From Filimonas zeae (GTDB lineage Bacteria; Bacteroidota; Bacteroidia; Chitinophagales; Chitinophagaceae): a DNA stretch of 64,000 nt. The stretch spans positions 434,001 through 498,000 of the forward strand of contig NZ_BMIB01000002.1 of assembly GCF_014641615.1 (NCBI RefSeq), in the 5' to 3' direction. This document shows positions 45,156-53,348 of this stretch, one piece after another. A model generated the notes under the pieces. It was not told the DNA's origin. It saw only the letters and a program-made list of their open reading frames with translations, and searched no databases. How positions within the stretch are numbered: the first letter of the stretch is position 1; every line of letters begins with the position of its first letter. Both the position numbers and the translations under genes were made by a program.

Positions 45156-46584
45156 AAAAGCCTGTAGGATTTAGTTTTAATAACCACAATACGGAATTGA
45201 TATTATAGCCGGCCGACATAGATACAGCCATGCAATATCCACCATCGGCTGTTTGTATTACTGAGCGGGCCATGGCTTCATAATTGCTACCCAGGTATGT
45301 TCCGGACCATTCCACTTTATCAGATGCATCATACTTCCATAGCATAGCCTTACGGCTATAATTTCCCTCCCAGGTACAGGCAATATATCCGTTATCGGGC
45401 GTTGGTAGTAACTTTACAATAGTTCCGTAAAACTCATCCAAACCTACCTGAATAGTATTTATCACATTGCCCGACAAATCTGTACGGATAATACGCTTTT
45501 CTGAAATCTGCCCTATTCCCAACCTGAAGCCGCCTAATATCAAATGTTCTCCCACCCTGATCAGGCTGGTTGAAAAATCATACTTACTATCTCCATAATC
45601 AGCCTCCCACAAAAAGTTACCCGCTCCATCAATACGGAACAACCAGCGCTGGGTGTTACCATCTTCCCATCCTGCAACCGGCAGCGCTTTGGAGCCATAT
45701 ACATATATTTCATCTTCTGTTTTGCCAAAAATGATATCATTGCCCTGGTTGCGTAGGGTGGTACCGTATGTCTTACGCCATTTTAACTCCCCCTGGGCAT
45801 TCAACCTCCTTACAGATGCAATCATATACATTTTAGGATTGTTCAGTCCCTGATCAAAACCAGTTACCAGCAAATCTCCATTCGAAGCCCGGATAAAAGA
45901 CTGAAAGGCAACTTCTGAATAATTAAACTCCCGGTACCACATGGTGTTTCCCTCTCCATCCAGCTTCAGCAGATAAGAAGAGCCCATTATAACATAGCCA
46001 TCTCCTGTTGCCAGTATCCTGGTTCCTATTGCCCGGTAAGGATACATTTTACGCCACTTTTCGTTTCCCAGCGAATCCAACCGGGCAACAACCAGTGCAT
46101 TTCGGGTACCATAAAACATACAAACAACATATCCGTTGTCGGGTGTAGCCACAAGATCGTAAGGAGATACATTGGTAAATAACGACTTTGCAAACTTCAG
46201 ATAACCATCATCTGTTGTAAACTGAAAGGAAGTGGACACAGTGCCTGGTGCCTTTCCTGCCAATGCCTTTACTTTTAAAGTATAAGTTGTTGCAGGCTCC
46301 AGATCCGTAAACCGGTATTCGGTTTTCTGTAAGCCGGTTACAATTGTTTTTCCATTTAATTCCAGCGTATATATTACACTATCGCTCTGGTAATCACCGG
46401 CTTCATTCCATTGAAATGCAGCCGTAGTGGAACCCCTTTCTGTAATGCTTATATGAAACGCTTGTAAATCCGGTAAACCAGGAACAGTAATAACAGCCGG
46501 ATCATCGGGCAATAAAACGGTATCCTTTTTCTGGCAGCAAACAGCCATAAGAATACAGCAACAAAAGAAAGCATGTTTTAACAT
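45148..46584 (-). CDS. Lipoprotein with fibronectin type III domain and beta-propeller
   Basis: A 478-residue protein from ATG 46584; the leader MLKHAFFCCCILMAVCC is a lipoprotein signal. Residues 45-130 look like an Fn3 domain (LPDLQAFHISITERGSTTAAFQWNEAG, TEYRFTDLEPATTYTLKVKALAG). The rest consists of repeated blades of the type TPDNGYVVCMFYG, ATGDGYVIMGSS, SNGDLLVTGFD, TADGGYCMAVS with LDSLGNEKWRK/LNAQGELKWRK strands, a propeller common in Bacteroidota surface proteins. It overlaps the kelch lipoprotein gene, suggesting a two-protein complex. The frame upstream of 46584 is not needed. Confidence 0.82.
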   Translation of the reverse strand: MLKHAFFCCCILMAVCCQKKDTVLLPDDPAVITVPGLPDLQAFHISITERGSTTAAFQWNEAGDYQSDSVIYTLELNGKTIVTGLQKTEYRFTDLEPATTYTLKVKALAGKAPGTVSTSFQFTTDDGYLKFAKSLFTNVSPYDLVATPDNGYVVCMFYGTRNALVVARLDSLGNEKWRKMYPYRAIGTRILATGDGYVIMGSSYLLKLDGEGNTMWYREFNYSEVAFQSFIRASNGDLLVTGFDQGLNNPKMYMIASVRRLNAQGELKWRKTYGTTLRNQGNDIIFGKTEDEIYVYGSKALPVAGWEDGNTQRWLFRIDGAGNFLWEADYGDSKYDFSTSLIRVGEHLILGGFRLGIGQISEKRIIRTDLSGNVINTIQVGLDEFYGTIVKLLPTPDNGYIACTWEGNYSRKAMLWKYDASDKVEWSGTYLGSNYEAMARSVIQTADGGYCMAVSMSAGYNINSVLWLLKLNPTGFYE

Positions 46585-46754
46585 AGCTAAGGGCTGGGTA
46601 TGTGAACGTTGTATATGAACAGGAAAATTATAAAACTTATCTGTTTTATTAAGAAAATTCTCTGCCAGCACAAAATCAATAAGCAATAGCACGCGCAACA
46701 TTAAAATAACAAACCTACCCTTTCTTTACACTGCGCATTACATTGTAAAAAACC

Positions 46755-46788
46755 AACAGGGCATTCACTGGTTGATGAATGCCCTGTT
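46755..46788 (-). terminator. Terminator of pcm
   Basis: AACAGGGCATTCA / TGAATGCCCTGTT, a 13-bp stem; on the minus strand it is followed by GGTTTTTT. It is about 20 bp downstream of the pcm stop. Confidence 0.8.
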
Positions 46789-46808
46789 ACTATAATAAAA
46801 ACCTCTAT

Positions 46809-47471
46809 TTATCCATTCTTACCGGTCAGCATTGGCACAAAGGAAAACAAATCAAAGCTTTCCTCCGTAGTAGCATTCTCTCCCACCTTCGTAATCCGCA
46901 GCATACGCTGTGAACTGCCATCGGCCTCATCAACCGGTATAACCATATACCCACCCACTTTCAGTTGTGCAATCAGCTTGGGTGGAATAAAAGGAGCAGC
47001 GGCAGTGATAATAACTTTGTCAAACGGTGCATAGGTAGGCAATCCCTCAAACCCATCTCCATAAAAGAATTTGATGTTGGGATACTTGCTCTTGAACACG
47101 TAGCCTTTGTTGTGCTCGTACAAATTCTTCTGGCGCTCAATTGTGTAAACGCGTGCCTGCATCTGTGCCAGCACCGTGGCCTGATACACACTGCCGGTAC
47201 CTATTTCCAGCACCTTATCACCCCTTTTAATCTGTAACAACTGGGTTTGATAGGCTACGGTATAAGGTTGTGAAATAGTTTGCCCTTCTCCAATAGGAAA
47301 AGCACGGTCTTCATAGGCAATGGCATCAAAAGCCGAATCTAAAAAGAAATGCCGGGGAATGGTGTTGATGGCTTCCAGTACACCCTCATCCACAATACCC
47401 TTCTCACGTAACAGGCTTACCAGCTGGTTACGCATGCCTTTGTGCCTGTATAAATCTTCATACTTTCTCAT
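46809..47471 (-). CDS. pcm: Protein-L-isoaspartate O-methyltransferase
   Basis: A 220-residue SAM-dependent enzyme that methylates isoaspartyl residues in damaged proteins so they can revert to aspartate. Family features: AFPIGEGQTISQPYTVAYQTQLL (substrate-binding segment with the conserved Ser), KVLEIGTGSVYQATVLAQM (SAM motif I), KIKFFYGDGFEGLP-type motif II and FDKVIITAAAPFIPPKLIAQLKVGGYMVIPV. In motif I the usual GTGSGYQ reads GTGSVYQ. The ATG follows AGGAG and a TACCTTTG promoter box (47480-47487). Single gene with its own terminator. Confidence 0.92.
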   Translation of the reverse strand: MRKYEDLYRHKGMRNQLVSLLREKGIVDEGVLEAINTIPRHFFLDSAFDAIAYEDRAFPIGEGQTISQPYTVAYQTQLLQIKRGDKVLEIGTGSVYQATVLAQMQARVYTIERQKNLYEHNKGYVFKSKYPNIKFFYGDGFEGLPTYAPFDKVIITAAAPFIPPKLIAQLKVGGYMVIPVDEADGSSQRMLRITKVGENATTEESFDLFSFVPMLTGKNG

Positions 47472-47557
47472 ATCTCCTGCAAAGGTACAAAGCCTGCGCC
47501 AGCCTGGCCAGCGCAGTTGTAATATGTTGACAATTAATCAGGTATATGATATTTTTC

Positions 47558-48091
47558 TCACAACACCTGTACATACGCCTCTTCCAGCCCTGCATGCAAT
47601 TGCCAGAAATTGTCTGGCGTTCTCCCCTCCAGCTGTGCCAGTAGTATCGCCATATGTGTATGCCATCCGGATGATACACTTAAACGATTCGCTTTATCCT
47701 GCTTCAGTTTACGGTGAGTAATCACTACCCGTGTTGCATCTGCCTGAGCCGTTAGTTCAAAGGTTACCTCCGATTCATCACCCCAGGTAAAACTTAATAT
47801 ATGCGGCGGCTCACACACCAGCACCTTCCCCTTCAGGTCGGCTCCGTTCTCCATGCTTTTATACTTAGCTGGTATCTCACCTGGTAAAGGACTCAGATTA
47901 TTATGATAAAAATGCAATGCTACATTACCACCCGGCCATAACTCCATTTCCCCCGCTGCCAGCCACAGCGCACGCTTGTCAGATTCAGTAATATAAGCCC
48001 ATATCTTTTCAGGCGTACCAGGTAATACCCTTTCCATATACAACGTATCATCTGCTATGAAACGTCCATAACTATTGTTCTTATTTTCCAT
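47558..48091 (-). CDS. SRPBCC (AHSA1-type) domain protein
   Basis: A 177-residue single-domain protein of the START/Bet v1-like SRPBCC fold. ADDTLYMERVLPGTPEKIWAYITESDKRALWLAAGEMELWPGG is the typical AHSA1 start, with ILSFTWGDESEVTFELTAQADATRVVITHRKL and a C-terminal helix (GWHTHMAILLAQLEG). Such proteins bind hydrophobic ligands or act as Hsp90 ATPase activator-like proteins; exact function unknown. The ATG at 48091 lies inside the end of the upstream gene (11-bp overlap), so translation is coupled. Third gene of an arsR-led operon. Confidence 0.87.
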   Translation of the reverse strand: MENKNNSYGRFIADDTLYMERVLPGTPEKIWAYITESDKRALWLAAGEMELWPGGNVALHFYHNNLSPLPGEIPAKYKSMENGADLKGKVLVCEPPHILSFTWGDESEVTFELTAQADATRVVITHRKLKQDKANRLSVSSGWHTHMAILLAQLEGRTPDNFWQLHAGLEEAYVQVL

Positions 48092-48983
48092 GTTGCACAG
48101 CGTTTTTGGGAAACTTATCAGCAATAAGGTTTAGTAATAATCCATGTTCCAGGTAGGCCTTCAGGCCATCCAGTACCGTGGTAAAGCCACCTGCCGTATC
48201 AGCCACCAGCTTTATCAGGTCGCTCCCGCTTACATTAAAACCATAATGGGTAATTACCACATAAGTAGTATCATCTCCCAGGTCACGAAATTCAAAATCC
48301 ACATAGGTAGCAGGTTCATCCCACTCAATCGCTATCTTTTTGCCGGGTACCGCCTCACGTACATATACGTTGGTAGATACATTATACATCTCCCAGGTCC
48401 AGGTAACCGTTTTGCCTTTTTCCAGTATATCACTTCCATGGGTAAACCAGAAATGCCGGGTAACAGCAGGATCTGCAAATGCGGTATATACCTCCGCTGC
48501 CGGTTTGCGTATCAGCATCTGGGCGGTAACGCGTGGTATATCGGTTTCTGCCAGATACACACTGTTCAGTTTACCCAGCATAAACGTCCAGCCTTCTCTG
48601 GTACGGCCCGCATAATCTGCCCAGTCTGCTGCCAGTTCATGGGTAAGCACCAGCCTGCATCCGCCGGCTGTAGTAAACAATTCAATATTCACAACACTCT
48701 CATCTACCGATCCCCCTTCTATACCCCACGTAAAACTCAATTGCCTGCCGGGCACCAGCGCCAGATAGGTGCCCACATGGTTAATAATATCATCACCCCG
48801 CTTTACCAGGTAAGAGAACTGACCGCCCACTACAGGGTCGTTTTCCAGGCGTAGAATTTCCTCTTCCCGCACCGCCGGGCCAAACATCCATTTGCCCAAC
48901 CATTCCGGCTTTAGCCAGGCATCGTATACCGCTTCCGGCGAAGCAGCCATAATACGTTCCAGCGTAATACTTATTTTTTCCAT
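48081..48983 (-). CDS. Protein with two SRPBCC (AHSA1-type) domains
   Basis: A 300-residue protein made of two SRPBCC domains in tandem. Domain 1 covers residues 1-145 (ITLERIMAASPEAVYDAWLKPEWLGKWMFGP...LSFTWGIEGGSVDESVVNIEL...GWTFMLGKLNSVYL). Domain 2 covers about 150-290 (VTAQMLIRKPAAEVYTAFADPAVTRHFWFTHGS...WEMYNVSTNVYV...VVITHYGF). Both have the typical initial strand, W-rich loop and C-terminal helix. Likely binds small hydrophobic ligands. It follows arsR by 11 bp and overlaps the next SRPBCC gene by 11 bp. Confidence 0.87.
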   Translation of the reverse strand: MEKISITLERIMAASPEAVYDAWLKPEWLGKWMFGPAVREEEILRLENDPVVGGQFSYLVKRGDDIINHVGTYLALVPGRQLSFTWGIEGGSVDESVVNIELFTTAGGCRLVLTHELAADWADYAGRTREGWTFMLGKLNSVYLAETDIPRVTAQMLIRKPAAEVYTAFADPAVTRHFWFTHGSDILEKGKTVTWTWEMYNVSTNVYVREAVPGKKIAIEWDEPATYVDFEFRDLGDDTTYVVITHYGFNVSGSDLIKLVADTAGGFTTVLDGLKAYLEHGLLLNLIADKFPKNAVQHGK

Positions 48984-48994
48984 GGCTTATCAGT

Positions 48995-49324
48995 TTATAC
49001 GTTAGCGTTATCCTTGTCTTGTTTCAGCAGGTCTTCCAGCACATCCAGCCGCCGGTTCCAGAATTCGCTGTACTGTGCTACCCAGGCCTGCACCTCCTGT
49101 AACGATTGCAGATTGGCATTACAATAATGCTCCCGGCCTTTCTTCACTACAACCACCAAACCACACTCCGTTAGTATACGCATGTGTTTGGAAACCGCCG
49201 GACGGCTTATGTCAAACTGCCCGGCTACCGCATTCAGATTCAGGGGCTTTTGTGCCAGCAGCTGAATAATAGCCCTGCGTGTAGGATCGGCAATAGCCTG
49301 AAATACATCTCTTCTTACTTCCAT
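48995..49324 (-). CDS. ArsR-family winged-helix regulator
   Basis: A 109-residue regulator, ATG 49324 (MEVRRDVFQAIADPTRRAIIQLLAQ). The winged helix-turn-helix is LNLNAVAGQFDISRPAVSKHMRILTECGLVVVVKKGREHYCNA. The metal-binding cysteines of metal-sensing ArsR proteins are absent from the recognition helix region, so it belongs to the group found with SRPBCC/AHSA1 genes, where it probably represses its own operon. A twin palindromic operator overlaps its promoter at 49341-49385. Confidence 0.92.
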   Translation of the reverse strand: MEVRRDVFQAIADPTRRAIIQLLAQKPLNLNAVAGQFDISRPAVSKHMRILTECGLVVVVKKGREHYCNANLQSLQEVQAWVAQYSEFWNRRLDVLEDLLKQDKDNANV

Positions 49325-49340
49325 AAACCTTACAAAATAC

Positions 49341-49385
49341 GTAACCATATAGTTACACATCAAAAATAGGAAACTATATGGTTAC
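49341..49385 (-). promoter_or_regulatory. Twin operator and promoter of the arsR-SRPBCC operon
   Basis: GTAACCATATAGTT (49341-49354) and AACTATATGGTTAC (49372-49385) form a 14-bp inverted repeat. Each arm is itself a near-palindrome (GTAAC-N6-GTTAC, AAAC-N6-GTTAC), the usual form of an ArsR half site. The 17-base spacer contains, on the minus strand, TATTTTTG (49361-49368), a Bacteroidota -7 element. A regulator bound to both arms would cover the promoter. The arsR ATG is 17 bp away. Confidence 0.75.
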
Positions 49386-49758
49386 ATAAAAAGAAAATCC
49401 GGTATTCTGGTTTAATTAAAATGTACCGCACAAAATTTTCTGAAAACATTAAATTGTTTATTTTCACTGCCAGAGAAAACTCCCGCACGCTACAACTGCA
49501 TCCGCAGTTGTTTTAAAATCCATTACTCAAGTCCATTTAAAACCAAAAGTTCTTTGGCAATATTTTGCAGTGCTTTACCGGAAAAGCCTGCATCGGCAGA
49601 AAATATATCCGGTACTGTTGAGCAGTTGTTTGTTCTTCCGTAACAACCAGCTGTTACTACTGAATAAAAACCGGAGAATACACAGAAAAACAATAGTTGT
49701 GTAAATGTTTGTAGTGTTTGTGCAATTTGTTTTTGGGTTGCTTTGCTAAATACTAAAA
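49386..49758. other. Non-coding stretch with one hairpin
   Basis: No convincing gene. A hairpin ACAACTGC-ATCC-GCAGTTGT followed by TTTAAAAT lies at 49492-49511 and could be a plus-strand terminator. A minus-strand frame without ATG runs from about 49783 to a stop at 49523; it lacks a start and is not called. Confidence 0.4.
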
Positions 49759-50180
49759 CACTTCCAAAAAACTTCAGGAAGTACGTTCATTGTTTAAAAA
49801 CACTTCCTGAAATGTTCAGGAACGCTGCTACTTACCATAGGCACTTCCTAAACATTTCAGGAACACTATTTATAAATGTTGGGCGCTGAAATAATTTTTC
49901 CGGTAACGGAAAATTCACCGGCACACTTCCTACACTTTTACGGAAGTGTTTTCTTTAAATTTTCATTGCCACATTTTTAGTGTTCGTTACTGAAAAAAGT
50001 ACAAAAAGAGTTCCTGAAATATTTGGGAAGCGTTTTATAACAATAATGGTAGCCAACCCATAAACCGCAGTAGCCCCAGGAAGAAAAGCAATAACGAACA
50101 AGAAAAATGAGGTAACAGAAAAGAAAATAACGGTAACGTGAAAACATACAAAACACTTCCCGAACATTTTAGGAAGTGTT
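49759..50180. repeat. Array of six related dyad repeats
   Basis: Six imperfect palindromes of the form CACTTCC-T-N(8-10)-A-GGAAGTG lie within 422 bp: 49759-49782, 49801-49822, 49842-49866, 49923-49949, 50010-50030 and 50151-50180. Copies two and three contain TTCCTGAA and TTCAGGAA or variants; copy four pairs ACACTTCC with GGAAGTGT; copy six pairs AAACACTTCC with GGAAGTGTTT and is followed by ATTTTTT. No other window segment was seen to hold this word. A further stem (TTTTCCG-GTAA-CGGAAAA) lies between copies three and four, near 49896-49913. The array ends 30 bp before the unrecognised gene at 50211. Confidence 0.85.
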
Positions 50181-50210
50181 TATTTTTTAATAAAACACCT
50201 GAATAAAATA

Positions 50211-50840
50211 ATGACGTTAAGAAAATATGCTGATTTTGTTCCTAAAACAGATAGTGGAAAGCTGGAATGGTGCAGAAATTTCCTGAGTGGTATAAGAGAA
50301 GCGGTAGCCCGCACCGGTAATACGTATAAGAACGATAATGAAATAACGGAACTGGAGAATGAAATACGCACCTACATTGAGGCACTCGAAGATGCGGAAA
50401 GAAAGAAAATTGAATCTAAAGCAGCCAATAGCCTGAAACGGGTACTGGAGCGCAAAACCATTTTCCGCATGCGCACCATGGCTATGGTTTTAAAACGCTC
50501 AGGGGCAGATGAAAGTGTCATAGCCAGACTGAGCATTAAATGTAAAAATGAAGCAATTGATGAAAGCCTGCTGAAACCCAGTTTTAAAGCCAAAGTGGTG
50601 AGTGATATAGTAGAGCTGCATTTTACCAAAAACCACCTTTTTAATGTATCGTTTTATTGCCGCTTTCCGGGGCAGGAATGGCAACCGATAGGCTATGGAT
50701 TTGATTCGCCCTATATAGACAAGCGCCCGCTGGCCATTCCGTTACAACCAGAGCGCCGGGAATACATGGGCCGCTTTGCCAGTACATTGGTTGAAACAGG
50801 ACAGTTCAGTGATATTGTTAGCGTGGTTTTTGGAGGATAG
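50211..50840 (+). CDS. Unrecognised protein, 209 residues, downstream of the dyad array
   Basis: A soluble protein with no leader. Residues 1-120 are charged and helical (LRKYADFVPKTDSGKLEWCRNFLSGIREAVARTG, EITELENEIRTYIEALEDAERKKIESKAANSLKRVLERK). The second half is mixed alpha-beta with KNHLFNVSFYCRFPGQEWQPIGYGFDSPYIDKRPLAIPLQPERREYMGRF. No family recognised. It stands alone between the dyad array and a minus-strand terminator. The last dyad, followed by a T run, sits 30 bp before the ATG and could be an attenuator or a binding site for this protein; this is inference. Confidence 0.7.
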   Translation: MTLRKYADFVPKTDSGKLEWCRNFLSGIREAVARTGNTYKNDNEITELENEIRTYIEALEDAERKKIESKAANSLKRVLERKTIFRMRTMAMVLKRSGADESVIARLSIKCKNEAIDESLLKPSFKAKVVSDIVELHFTKNHLFNVSFYCRFPGQEWQPIGYGFDSPYIDKRPLAIPLQPERREYMGRFASTLVETGQFSDIVSVVFGG

Positions 50841-50854
50841 TACTATAGCAAAAA

Positions 50855-50887
50855 GCCCGTAACAAGTATTGAAAACCTGTTACGGGC
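50855..50887 (-). terminator. Terminator of the phosphosugar mutase gene
   Basis: GCCCGTAACA / TGTTACGGGC, a 10-bp stem; on the minus strand it is followed by TTTTTGC. It lies 24 bp downstream of the mutase stop and may also end the plus-strand gene at 50840. Confidence 0.8.
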
Positions 50888-50910
50888 CTGCATATCATAT
50901 CACTGCCGGA

Positions 50911-52638
50911 TTACTTCAGCTTCATATCGGTAATAATACCCTTGATTCTGTTTTCCAGCTCAGCATACGTAGCATCAAACTGATCTTTGGAGGCCAGTTT
51001 AGTGTTTACGCTGAAATAGAATTTAATCTTAGGCTCGGTGCCGGAAGGGCGGGCAGAAATTTTAGTGCCATCTTCCAGTACAAACTGCAATACGTTGCTC
51101 TTAGGCAGGGTAATATCCCAGCTTTCGCCGGTTTTCAGGTTTTTACCTACCTGTAACTGGTAGTCCAGCAACTGCACCACCGCAGATCCGTTAATGGTAG
51201 CAGGTGGGTTGTTACGGTAGCTCTGCATCATTTCAGCAATTTCTTCCTGGCCACGCATACCTTTTTTGGTAATGCTTATCAGGTGCTCTAAGAAGAAGCC
51301 GTACTGAATATATAACTCAATCAGTTTATCGTACAGTGTTCTGCCTTGCTCTTTTTCGTAAGCAGCCATCTCACACAATAAAGCCACGGCACTTACCGCA
51401 TCTTTATCACGCACCTGATCGCCGGTCATCAAACCAAAGCTTTCTTCACCACCAATAACGTAGTTCTCTTTACCTTCTTTCTCTTTAATCAGCTCCGCAA
51501 TCCATTTAAAGCCGGTAAGTACATTATAGCAGCTGATATTGTTTTGTTTTGCTACTTCATCAATCATTTCAGAAGTAACAATGGTTTTAATAACCATATC
51601 GTTCGGCTGTGCCAGTCCTTTTTTCTTACGCGCCTCAATAGCGTATGCAAAAGCCAGTACTGCCGTTTGGTTACCATTCATCAGTACCCAATCGCCCTTG
51701 TGGTTTTTAACACCCACACCTACGCGATCCGCATCGGGGTCGGTACCCGTAAGAATATCCGCGTCAAGTGCTTTAGCTTTCTTTAAACCAATAGCCATAG
51801 CGTCCGCTTCTTCCGGGTTGGGGTAAGCAACCGTAGGAAAATTACCATCCGGAGTAGCCTGCTCTTCCACAACGGTTACATTGGTAAAGCCGTATGCTTT
51901 TAACACCGCCGGTACCAGCATAATACCTGTACCGTGGATAGGTGTATATACAATTTTAAGATCGTGCTGTTTGCTGATTACTTCCGGATACACGCTCAGG
52001 CCTTTCACCATGTTGATGTATGCTTCGTCGGTATCTTTACCAATCAGGGTAATCAAACTTTCACCACCAGTGAACTTCACCTCATCTACATTGCTGATGG
52101 CTTCTACTTCGTGAATTACATTTTTATCGTGGGGAGGAACCAACTGGCCACCATCGTTCCAGTAAGCTTTATAGCCGTTGTACTCTTTAGGGTTGTGCGA
52201 TGCGGTACAAACCACACCCGCCTGGCAACCCAGGGTACGAATAGCAAAACTCAGTTCCGGCGTAGGGCGCAGGGCTTCAAAAAGATATACCTGAATACCA
52301 TTGGCTGCAAACACATTGGCGGTGGTTTCTGCAAAAAAACGGCTGTTATTACGGCTGTCGTGACCAATTACCACTTTAACAGGCTGATCGCCATAGGTTT
52401 TACGCAGATAGTTGGCAAAACCCTGGGTAGCCATACCTACCGTATACTTGTTCATACGATTGGTGCCTACACCCATAATGCCACGCAAACCGCCGGTACC
52501 AAACTCCAGGTTGCGGTAAAAAGCATCTGCCAGTTCATCCGGCGTGTCTTTCTGTAACCTTGTAATTTCGTCTTTTGTTGCCTGGTCATAGCTGCCGTTC
52601 AGCCATTCGTTTACTTTAGCCTGGATGTTTGCGTCCAT
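50911..52638 (-). CDS. Phosphoglucomutase/phosphomannomutase family enzyme
   Basis: A 575-residue alpha-D-phosphohexomutase of the longer bacterial type. The active-site serine is Ser147 in CTASHNPKEYNGYK, which is transiently phosphorylated. The metal loop is TGTDPDADRVGVGV, the sugar-binding loop GGEESFGLMTGDQVRDKDA, and the phosphate-binding loop near the end is SARPSGTEPKIKFYF. It interconverts hexose 1- and 6-phosphates for glycogen, cell wall or nucleotide sugar synthesis. The downstream phosphoribosyltransferase is separate (78 bp). Confidence 0.94.
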   Translation of the reverse strand: MDANIQAKVNEWLNGSYDQATKDEITRLQKDTPDELADAFYRNLEFGTGGLRGIMGVGTNRMNKYTVGMATQGFANYLRKTYGDQPVKVVIGHDSRNNSRFFAETTANVFAANGIQVYLFEALRPTPELSFAIRTLGCQAGVVCTASHNPKEYNGYKAYWNDGGQLVPPHDKNVIHEVEAISNVDEVKFTGGESLITLIGKDTDEAYINMVKGLSVYPEVISKQHDLKIVYTPIHGTGIMLVPAVLKAYGFTNVTVVEEQATPDGNFPTVAYPNPEEADAMAIGLKKAKALDADILTGTDPDADRVGVGVKNHKGDWVLMNGNQTAVLAFAYAIEARKKKGLAQPNDMVIKTIVTSEMIDEVAKQNNISCYNVLTGFKWIAELIKEKEGKENYVIGGEESFGLMTGDQVRDKDAVSAVALLCEMAAYEKEQGRTLYDKLIELYIQYGFFLEHLISITKKGMRGQEEIAEMMQSYRNNPPATINGSAVVQLLDYQLQVGKNLKTGESWDITLPKSNVLQFVLEDGTKISARPSGTEPKIKFYFSVNTKLASKDQFDATYAELENRIKGIITDMKLK

Positions 52639-52716
52639 AAAATATCAGATTATTTTTTTATGCGGTGAGCAATTTCACGATTATAATTGAAAGTACCAAT
52701 GTCCGTTTTTAACAGC

Positions 52717-53214
52717 TTACAGGTAAGCGCCCAGCACTTCGCCATTTTCTACCTCTACCTGTATATGCGCCTGCTCGGTGGTAGCCAGCGATAAACCCAC
52801 ATAATCCGCCTTTATGGGGAAATGTTTGTGCATGCGTTCTACCAGCACCAGTGTTTGTATTCTTTTAGGAAAATAAGCCAGCAGCGGTTTCAGTGCATAT
52901 AATAAGGTATGGCCGCTATTGGTTACATCATCCACAATAATTACGTTTTTTCCGGTAAAATCCACCTGTTCGCTCAGCGTTACGTCTGTGGGCTGGTGTT
53001 TATCCAGACTTACAGAAATTACCTGTACCGGTGCTTTCAGGTACGGCTTTGCCAGCGCGCCTATTTTTTCAGCAAGTACCATACCGCTCTGGCGCACACC
53101 TATAATAATAAGCGGTGCCTCATCTTCGCTCAGTTGCTCTGCAATTTCCAGCGCCATCCGTTGCATTTTTTGCTCGGCAGTGGCCTTATTCAGTACGTAA
53201 TTTCTGTTCCCCAT
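52717..53214 (-). CDS. Phosphoribosyltransferase, PyrR-like
   Basis: A 165-residue type I phosphoribosyltransferase. The PRPP-binding motif is VIIVDDVTNSGHTLLYAL, with LIIIGVRQSGMVLAEKI (PPi loop region) before it and VSLDKHQPTDVTLSEQ as the flexible loop. Size and sequence are close to PyrR/uracil-type members, but it may act on another base. No PyrR RNA-binding context (pyrimidine operon leader) is visible. Divergent from the iron-sulfur gene at 53349. Confidence 0.88.
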   Translation of the reverse strand: MGNRNYVLNKATAEQKMQRMALEIAEQLSEDEAPLIIIGVRQSGMVLAEKIGALAKPYLKAPVQVISVSLDKHQPTDVTLSEQVDFTGKNVIIVDDVTNSGHTLLYALKPLLAYFPKRIQTLVLVERMHKHFPIKADYVGLSLATTEQAHIQVEVENGEVLGAYL

Positions 53215-53348
53215 CCGGTGGTTTTTAATGGCTGATGTGCCGCAAAATAAAGCTACAATTCACAAATAGCAAATTACATATTGCAAAAACAGCCATTAAC
53301 GAGCAGAAAATCAGTTACCTTAGCGCCATACAACAACCTAGTTGCCGT

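Noticed and set aside
49523..49783. Open minus-strand frame with a protein-like end (SADAGFSGKALQNIAKELLVL)
   Set aside because: It has no ATG, no ribosome site and an unnatural first half; it runs into the first dyad repeat.
49759..50180. CRISPR array
   Set aside because: The repeats are palindromic, irregularly spaced and differ in sequence; spacers are not uniform and no cas gene is near.
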